Positions 45,184 through 50,622 of a stretch of DNA of 50,622 nucleotides are shown piece by piece; positions within the stretch are counted from its first letter, which is position 1, and the number at the start of each line of letters is the position of its first letter. Made by a program: the position numbers and the translations under genes. Below the pieces are notes generated by a model. The model ran no database searches. It was not told the origin of the DNA and saw only the letters and a list, made by a program, of their open reading frames with translations. The stretch is from assembly GCA_030656615.1 (NCBI GenBank), contig JAUSOY010000045.1:1-50622 (forward strand), in the 5' to 3' direction. This DNA is from Bacteroidales bacterium (lineage in GTDB: Bacteria; Bacteroidota; Bacteroidia; Bacteroidales; TTA-H9).

Positions 45184-47226
45184 ATGAAAACCAGATGTAT
45201 GGCAGCTGTCATGTTAATGATGCTTTTTTTCTTTTTCCCCGGGGAAATATCAGCACAGAATGAATTTTATTGGCATAATCCGTATCCCGATGCTTCTGCC
45301 ATCAATGCAGTATGGATGCGTAGTTCCACTTCGGCATGGGCAGTTGGCGACCATGGTAAAATGCTTTATTACGATGGTGACATTTGGATAAAATATCCTC
45401 CTCTGACCGACAACAATCTTTATGGAATTCATTTTTCAGATCCTGATAATGGTTGGGCTTGTGGTGAATTTGGATCAATGCTTCAATATCAAAATGGGAA
45501 TTGGAGTGTAAGCAATAGCATGACCGATTTCACATTCCGGGCGGTTTTTTCAGTTTCTCCGGTCTCAGCCTGGGCAGTTGGCGTTGGAATTTATTATTAT
45601 GATGGTAATTCCTGGGCCAAGGTTCCGGATGTTAATGAGTTCTTTAATACCGTTTGGTTTCAGAATCCTTCCTTGGGATGGGCTGCTGGTGATGGTGGCC
45701 TGCTTTATAAATACGAAAATGGTTCATGGGATCCGTATGATTTGGGAGATACAGATGTATTTATTCATTCTTTAGTATTTACAGATGCTCTTACAGGATA
45801 TATGGGTGGTATTTCTCTCGATTGTGGCCCTAAAATGTATAAATATTTGAATGGAGGTTGGGAAAGGATAATTAATAGTACTGGTTTTGTCGATTATATT
45901 GCCCCTTTTAATCAATCTTCCGTGTTAGTTGCCGGTAATTGTGACTTGGATGAGATGGCCTCGATAGGTATTTATAATGGCAATTCATTTGAAAACAACC
46001 GTGTAACAGATATTCCATTATCGGCTCATGGTTTATCAAATGATGGTATTTCTCTGGTGGGTGGGCGTTTTGGTAATATCTGGAAGATGAAACCCGACGG
46101 ATTGAGCCTTACAAATTCCTTAAGCGATTATGATTTCCGTGATTTTTATTTTCCGGTAATTGATACAGGAATTGCCTGCGCTGGTGGAGGTGAAGGAGTC
46201 GGTGGGGCTGTATATCGCTTTGAAAAAGACCACTGGGTTAAAGATTTGAATTTCCCATCAGAATATGAACCATTCAGCCTTGGCTTCATTTCTCCATCCA
46301 ATGGTTGGGTCTCAGCCTCGGATGGGGTTTTACTAAGGACCGTTTTTCATTATCAGGGAGGAATTTATACTGAAGAACCCTCAACTCCTTATTTTGATGA
46401 TATTGATTGTATCGATGAAACGCATTGCTGGTCTGTTGCAATGAACAACATTCACTTTTATGATGGCACACAATGGATTACACATGCGCTATCTATAAAT
46501 ACAGAACTAAATACCATTGATTTTAGTGCAAGCGATAATGGCTGGGCCGGAGGAAGTGTTCTCTCGGGACCCATGTATAATGGTGTAATATATCATTTTG
46601 ATGGTAGCTCATGGACAGAAGTGAGGCAGTTTAATGGCATCGTTAATGATATTTCTGTTTTGGATGCTCAACATATTTGGGTTGCAACCTCTGCCGGATT
46701 ATTCTTTTACAATGGTAGCGATTGGTCAATAACCGCTGCCGGAGAATACACGAGTGTTACCTTCTTGCAGCCCGATCTGGGCTATGCGGTAGAATACGGC
46801 CAAATATGGAAGTATAATGGGATAATATGGTCTTCGGTAATAGATGTCGATCCGGGAGTAATCCTGAGCCTTGAAAAAACAAAAGATAATAAAATATTTG
46901 CCGGAGGGCAGTCGGGAATTATCTTGTCCACTTCAGCACTCCCAACAGTTGGTATTGCCGTGCCTGCTGAAAAATCAGTTCTTTCAGTATTTCCAAACCC
47001 AACGCACGGAAACATCAATATACAGTTACACCTCGAACAATCATCGAGAGTATTTATAGAACTTTTCGATATGTTTGGGAAAACAGTTTATATCAGGGAT
47101 GCTGGTTTGCAAACAGGTGGCTCTTTAAGTCTTATCGAAAACCTCTCCAATTTGAAGGCTGGAATGTATATTATACGAATATCTACTTCATCCAGAGATT
47201 ATAAACAAAGGATTATTATTCGATAA
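45184..47226 (+). CDS. Secreted beta-propeller-like protein with T9SS type A sorting domain
   Basis: 680 residues. A signal peptide (AAVMLMMLFFFFPGEISAQ) is followed by about 570 residues of irregular repeats. These centre on W-A-V-G-x-x-G-x-x-x-x-Y-x-G-x-x-W, for example AWAVGDHGKMLYYDGDIW, GWACGEFGSMLQYQNGNW and GWAAGDGGLLYKYENGSW. The spacing is about 45 residues, as in YVTN/WD40-like or HCF136-like propellers. The last 80 residues are a type A T9SS C-terminal domain: LSVFPNPTHGNINI, VFIELFDMFGKTVY, LKAGMYIIRISTS and a basic end. It should be exported through SprA and attached to the surface or released. No enzymatic motif is visible. Confidence 0.93.
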   Translation: MKTRCMAAVMLMMLFFFFPGEISAQNEFYWHNPYPDASAINAVWMRSSTSAWAVGDHGKMLYYDGDIWIKYPPLTDNNLYGIHFSDPDNGWACGEFGSMLQYQNGNWSVSNSMTDFTFRAVFSVSPVSAWAVGVGIYYYDGNSWAKVPDVNEFFNTVWFQNPSLGWAAGDGGLLYKYENGSWDPYDLGDTDVFIHSLVFTDALTGYMGGISLDCGPKMYKYLNGGWERIINSTGFVDYIAPFNQSSVLVAGNCDLDEMASIGIYNGNSFENNRVTDIPLSAHGLSNDGISLVGGRFGNIWKMKPDGLSLTNSLSDYDFRDFYFPVIDTGIACAGGGEGVGGAVYRFEKDHWVKDLNFPSEYEPFSLGFISPSNGWVSASDGVLLRTVFHYQGGIYTEEPSTPYFDDIDCIDETHCWSVAMNNIHFYDGTQWITHALSINTELNTIDFSASDNGWAGGSVLSGPMYNGVIYHFDGSSWTEVRQFNGIVNDISVLDAQHIWVATSAGLFFYNGSDWSITAAGEYTSVTFLQPDLGYAVEYGQIWKYNGIIWSSVIDVDPGVILSLEKTKDNKIFAGGQSGIILSTSALPTVGIAVPAEKSVLSVFPNPTHGNINIQLHLEQSSRVFIELFDMFGKTVYIRDAGLQTGGSLSLIENLSNLKAGMYIIRISTSSRDYKQRIIIR

Positions 47227-47383
47227 ATCAATGAGAATGCCCGATAAAACGAATGACGCTTCCCCGTATTCAGGAATTTATTAAAGATGTGGGCTTAGTT
47301 GGTATCGTTCTTATAAATGGATCGTAGAAGAATTGATTAACAAATTCTGCTGCAAATCCACTAATCGCCTATAAATGAAATAC

Positions 47384-48226
47384 TTAAAGAATTTCGTTTA
47401 GTAATTGTTCCATTTCGATCTGAAGTTTTTTAGCTTCTAACCGGGCTACATCTGCAAAATCCATTGCAGAAGAGGCAAAAATAATGCCTCTTGATGAGTT
47501 GACTAATAATCCACAATCTGCAGTCATTCCATATTTGGCAACTTCAGAAAGGCTACCCCCTTGGGCACCTACACCGGGAACCAGCAAAAAGTGCTTTGGC
47601 ACTATTTTTCTGACTTCGGTCAACATTGCTGCCTGCGTAGCGCCGATAACGAACATCATGTTTTCTTCGTTACCGCCCCATGTGAATGATTGTTGCAGTA
47701 CTGTTTCGAATAAACGATTATTATTCTCTGTGTTTCTCAGATGTTGAAAATCGAGGGAACCTTTATTCGATGTAAGTGCGAGTAAAATCACCCACTTATT
47801 TTCAAATTGCATGAAAGGCTTTACAGAGTCTTCACCCATATATGGAGCTACCGTAACTGCATCAAAATCAAAACCCGACGATTTTTTATCAAAAACGGAC
47901 AGGGCGTAATTTTCGGAGGTATTTCCAATATCGCCGCGCTTAGCATCGGCAATGGTAAATACCTCATCCTTGAAATTTTCAAGGTAATGCATGGTCTTTT
48001 CTAGACTTTGCAATCCTTTAATGCCTCTCGACTCATAAAAGGCAAGATTGGGTTTGTAGGCTACGCAATAGTCGATTGTAGCATCAATGATGGCTTTATT
48101 GAATTCAAAAACAGGGTCTTCAGTGTTTAATAAGTGTTTGGGAATTTTGTTTAGATCGCTATCCAAACCAACACATAAAAATGATTTTTTTCTAAAAATC
48201 AAATCGCGAAGTTGACTGTAATTCAT
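47384..48226 (-). CDS. pyrF: Orotidine-5'-phosphate decarboxylase (type 2)
   Basis: PyrF decarboxylates OMP to UMP, the last step of de novo pyrimidine synthesis. The 280-residue length and sequence are of the type 2 (longer) group. Motifs include [14 protein letters not shown] near the N-terminus, the catalytic [26 protein letters not shown] and [10 protein letters not shown]. It starts 11 bp after the prfA stop, so it is co-transcribed with prfA, a pairing common in Bacteroidota. Confidence 0.97.
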   Translation of the reverse strand: MNYSQLRDLIFRKKSFLCVGLDSDLNKIPKHLLNTEDPVFEFNKAIIDATIDYCVAYKPNLAFYESRGIKGLQSLEKTMHYLENFKDEVFTIADAKRGDIGNTSENYALSVFDKKSSGFDFDAVTVAPYMGEDSVKPFMQFENKWVILLALTSNKGSLDFQHLRNTENNNRLFETVLQQSFTWGGNEENMMFVIGATQAAMLTEVRKIVPKHFLLVPGVGAQGGSLSEVAKYGMTADCGLLVNSSRGIIFASSAMDFADVARLEAKKLQIEMEQLLNEIL

Positions 48227-48237
48227 ATACTTACAAA

Positions 48238-49311
48238 TTAATCGATGCTTTCGACTTTCAAACGCTCTGCATTTTCGGCAACCATAAGCTGGTCAATCAT
48301 ATCCTGAATTTCGCCATCCATATAAACCGGAAGATTATAGTTCGAAACATTGATGCGATGGTCGGTTACTCTTCCTTGAGGGTAATTGTAGGTCCGGATT
48401 TTCGCGGAGCGATCGCCGGAAGAAACCATCGTTTTACGTCTCGAAGAAACTTCATCGAGATATTTCTGATACTCGCGTTCAAAAATCCGAGTACGTAATA
48501 TCGTCATGGCCTTTTCGTGGTTTTTCAACTGCGATTTTTCGTCCTGCATCGAAACCACGATGCCGGTAGGAACGTGGGTAAGCCTTACGGCCGAATAGGT
48601 TGTATTAACACTTTGCCCGCCGGGACCGGAAGAGCAGAAAGTATCTTTGCGGATATCGCTGAGTTTGATATCCACGTCAAATTCATCGGCTTCGGGTAAA
48701 ACTACAACGCTGGCTGCCGAAGTATGAATACGTCCCTGAGCTTCGGTTTTTGGCACTCTTTGCACGCGATGCACACCCGATTCGTATTTAAGAGTTCCGT
48801 AAACTTCATCACCTATCACGTTGAAAATAATTTCTTTATATCCACCAACGGTACCGTCGGCAAAATCAACCATTTCAACTTTCCAGTTTTTCTTTTCACA
48901 AAACTTCTGATACATCCGATAGAGGTCGCCGGCAAATATACTGGCTTCATCGCCACCCGAACCGGCACGTATTTCCATCACCGCATTTTTGCCGTCCTGA
49001 GGGTCTTTTGGTAGAAGAAGGATTTTAATATCTTCCTCAAATTTTTCTTTTTCTGCAAGCAGGGAGTCAATTTCATCCTTGGCCATTTCCCGCATTTCCT
49101 CATCTTTTTCGTTATAGAGGATTTCCTTGCTTGATTCTATCCCTGTGAGAACCCTGCCGTAGCCTTTGTATATCTCAGCAATGGGAGTAAGTTCTTTATA
49201 ATCCTTATTAAGCTTAATATATCGCTTTATGTCGGCCATAATATCCGGGTCGTTCATCTCTATTTCGATGTCTAACCAACGCTTGTATATGGCTTCTAAT
49301 TTCTCAATCAT
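48238..49311 (-). CDS. prfA: Peptide chain release factor 1
   Basis: RF1 releases nascent chains at UAA and UAG codons. The ATG at 49311 ([12 protein letters not shown]) gives 357 residues, the normal length; the frame upstream to 49380 lies across the promoter. The GGQ loop is [17 protein letters not shown]. The codon-recognition region is [14 protein letters not shown], with PKT in place of E. coli PAT, the RF1 rather than RF2 type. The N-terminal coiled coil and the acidic [13 protein letters not shown] segment are present. It is the first gene of a prfA-pyrF operon. Confidence 0.97.
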   Translation of the reverse strand: MIEKLEAIYKRWLDIEIEMNDPDIMADIKRYIKLNKDYKELTPIAEIYKGYGRVLTGIESSKEILYNEKDEEMREMAKDEIDSLLAEKEKFEEDIKILLLPKDPQDGKNAVMEIRAGSGGDEASIFAGDLYRMYQKFCEKKNWKVEMVDFADGTVGGYKEIIFNVIGDEVYGTLKYESGVHRVQRVPKTEAQGRIHTSAASVVVLPEADEFDVDIKLSDIRKDTFCSSGPGGQSVNTTYSAVRLTHVPTGIVVSMQDEKSQLKNHEKAMTILRTRIFEREYQKYLDEVSSRRKTMVSSGDRSAKIRTYNYPQGRVTDHRINVSNYNLPVYMDGEIQDMIDQLMVAENAERLKVESID

Positions 49312-49338
49312 GAAAAGTAATTCTTTGAATTTGGGATG

Positions 49339-49346
49339 CAAAGGTA
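49339..49346 (-). promoter_or_regulatory. Candidate -7 box (TACCTTTG) for prfA-pyrF
   Basis: On the minus strand this matches TAnnTTTG exactly, 27 bp before the prfA ATG at 49311. The -33 element is not clear. Its place inside the longer frame supports the shorter prfA start. Confidence 0.48.
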
Positions 49347-49717
49347 CAAAAAGCGATGGTATGAGTAGTTGCCGTCGCAAACTGACATTTTACACGGACT
49401 AAAATAATGACGATTAATCAATTGAGGATTATTAGGCAAGGAGGTTCATGCATCCACAAAATAGCACAAATGATGCGGCAATTATTTTATAAAAGATAAC
49501 AAATTTATTATTTTTCTTAGAAAAATTCATCGGAGGTATAATGATAAATTACTCAAATATTGCTTGTTATGCCGAAAATTAAAAATTCATATTAAGTCAC
49601 AGTTTCGTTAAAGCTGAAAATTGTATTTTCCAATATGTATTTTGGAACCCAGTGTCAAATCCCGTACTTCATCAAATGGCTATAAACCGCATGGTAAAGT
49701 AATAATTCGGTTTTTTA
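49347..49717. other. Intergenic region without recognised genes
   Basis: This stretch of about 370 bp between the prfA promoter and the TonB-C remnant is AT-rich. I found no frame of useful length, no hairpin with a T run and no repeat. A ribosome-site-like GGAGG before an ATG near 49540 leads only to about 13 codons. Confidence 0.5.
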
Positions 49718-50508
49718 TTATTTATCCAGATTTATAACTACTCTAAATAATAGATTAACAATCTCTTCACCCTGTTTACAGGGGGTCCAAAGGGGTAAAT
49801 TCTTAAGGCTTTGTAGTACTTTTTTCTGATCATCATCCTTCATTCGCCAGGCCTTGGGTATAGATACGTTCCTCATTCTGCCCCGTTTGTTGATTACGAA
49901 TTCAAGTACAAAACTGCCGGTTATCTCCGGATAGGTTTCCTTAATGATATTTTTGCAATATTCTCTGAAATAATTCTCATCACCGCCCAGGAAAGAAGGC
50001 TGATTATCAATAATTACAAATACTGGCAAGGAGTCATTATCCGTAGAACTTAATACATCGAGACTATTCCATTCAAATATTTGATTCTCTTCATTGATGT
50101 ATATTCCGTATTGCATTCTTTGTTTAATCGGTTTATTGTTATATAAAGCTGGTTTCCAACGAGATGAAGACTCCAATATTAATCTTAAAAGCTCAAAATT
50201 TACATCTTTTGAAATACCACCATTTAGCAATTTTGCAGAAGTAACCTGTCCAGATTCATCAACTACAAATGATACAAATACAGAACCAATTTTAAAATCA
50301 TGAGTAAATGGATTCGGGTAGTGAAAGTGTTCATTAACGTATTTCATGAATGTATCACCCATATTTGAAGCATTATAATCTGGAATTTGAGAAACTGTTT
50401 CCAACTGCAATTGGGTAATCGTATTCATTACCTGGGTATAATTCAATTCTTTAATGAGTTTGCCTTCTTTGTTCGATATTTTCCATATGCCATAGGGATA
50501 ATCATTAT
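49718..50508 (-). pseudogene. TonB-C domain protein, 5' end removed by an IS
   Basis: The frame is open from 50524 inside the IS to the stop at 49718 with no good start codon; a TTG at 50446 is the first formal option. Translation upstream of that TTG (YPYGIWKISNKEGKLIKELN) looks like real coding sequence, a MORN-variant-like G-x-W-x-x-x-x-x-x-G-K-L motif, so the gene once extended beyond the IS junction at 50508/50509. The remainder holds two TonB_C-like units. The first is about 50360-50090 (FKIGSVFVSFVVDESGQVT, then WKPALYNNKPIKQR), the second about 49990-49720 (SFLGGDENYFREYCKN, LEFVINKRGRMRNV and PLWTPCKQGE). It is a probable pseudogene. Confidence 0.75.
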
Positions 50509-50622
50509 AGGGGAGTTCTATAAATTAAACTGTTGTAATTCAAATATATATAGCTATATTTGTGTATGAAAAAGCACACAAAAAGCATTAAAAAGCAGTC
50601 TTACAAAACGAGTGGGAAACAA
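50509..50622 (+). mobile_element. 5' end of the same insertion sequence, right copy (partial)
   Basis: This 114-bp segment is the exact reverse complement of 24-137 and reaches the last base of the window. The outer tip is at about 50509, abutting the interrupted TonB-C gene; the transposase-like frame starts at ATG 50566 and runs out of the window. With the left copy it bounds the window in opposite orientation. Confidence 0.75.
50566..50622 (+). CDS. Transposase N-terminus, partial (right copy)
   Basis: An open frame of 19 codons from ATG 50566 (MKKHTKSIKK, then QSYKTSGKQ) to the window end, identical to the first 19 residues of the frame at 80-1 on the minus strand. Too short for firm family assignment; see the left copy. 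Confidence 0.5.
   Translation, partial: MKKHTKSIKKQSYKTSGKQ

Noticed and set aside
47230-47330. Short frame starting ATGACGCTTCCC after the propeller gene
   Set aside because: About 24 codons with no ribosome site or homology; not supported.
1-50622. CRISPR array, tRNA, rRNA or prophage
   Set aside because: No regularly spaced repeats, no TTC-arm-like tRNA signature with a foldable cloverleaf, no rRNA sequence and no phage structural genes were seen.
1-50622. Terminal repeat as evidence for a complete linear plasmid or phage with hairpin ends
   Set aside because: Gene content is chromosomal housekeeping, both repeats cut into host genes, and each carries an outward transposase-like start, so IS copies explain it better.

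Overview
The window looks like a chromosomal segment of a member of the Bacteroidota, probably Bacteroidales-like. The evidence is a SprA-type type IX secretion translocon, a protein with a type A T9SS sorting domain, DUF4783 next to nadC, a prfA-pyrF pair, several TonB-C proteins, and promoters that fit the TTG-N19..21-TAnnTTTG pattern of this phylum. I saw no rRNA, tRNA, phage or CRISPR. Most genes are chromosomal housekeeping or envelope genes.

Layout. (1) 1-137: the 5' end of an insertion sequence (IS), abutting nadC. (2) 118-2127: nadC and a DUF4783 gene (minus), then rlmH (plus). (3) 2344-7100: a large TPR lipoprotein-like/periplasmic protein and an outer-membrane barrel protein, closed by a strong terminator. 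(4) 7243-10915: a lone WtpA-type oxyanion-binding lipoprotein, then TSUP and APC transporters on the opposite strand. (5) 11029-18644: a complete minus-strand sufBCDSE-sufT operon with dxs as the apparent last gene. (6) 18896-21770: thiL and uvrC (plus). (7) 21771-26056: a TrkH/TrkA potassium system and two tandem TonB paralogues. (8) 26122-34873: ruvA-sprA-gcvH-vanZ, reading into one of the tonB genes. (9) 35102-39340: acyl-ACP thioesterase, an unusual methyltransferase, a lone lpxD and a patatin. (10) 39491-42937: a decaying accessory region with a frameshifted lipoprotein, a GH29 fucosidase with a large internal deletion, a truncated GH3 glucosidase and an intact GH109-like gene. (11) 42998-43673: an XRE regulator/membrane protein pair with a repeat-bearing promoter. 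(12) 44048-47226: ilvE and a secreted T9SS propeller protein. (13) 47384-49311: prfA-pyrF. (14) 49718-50508: a TonB-C gene whose 5' end is cut off by a second, inverted copy of the same IS end at 50509-50622.

The most notable structural fact is that positions 24-137 and 50509-50622 are a perfect 114-bp inverted repeat. Each copy carries the start of the same transposase-like reading frame pointing out of the window. The window is therefore bounded by two oppositely oriented copies of one IS, which also explains why the sequence ends where it does.

Functional links: SprA is the outer-membrane translocon that would export the T9SS propeller protein at 45184. The Suf machinery supplies Fe-S clusters, and dxs in the same transcript starts the MEP pathway, whose last two enzymes are Fe-S proteins. 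The GH29/GH3/GH109 trio looks like a former glycan-use locus that is being lost. I do not see a clearly new defence or mobile system. The least-explained intact items are the TPR/barrel pair and the N-terminal half of the methyltransferase at 36104.
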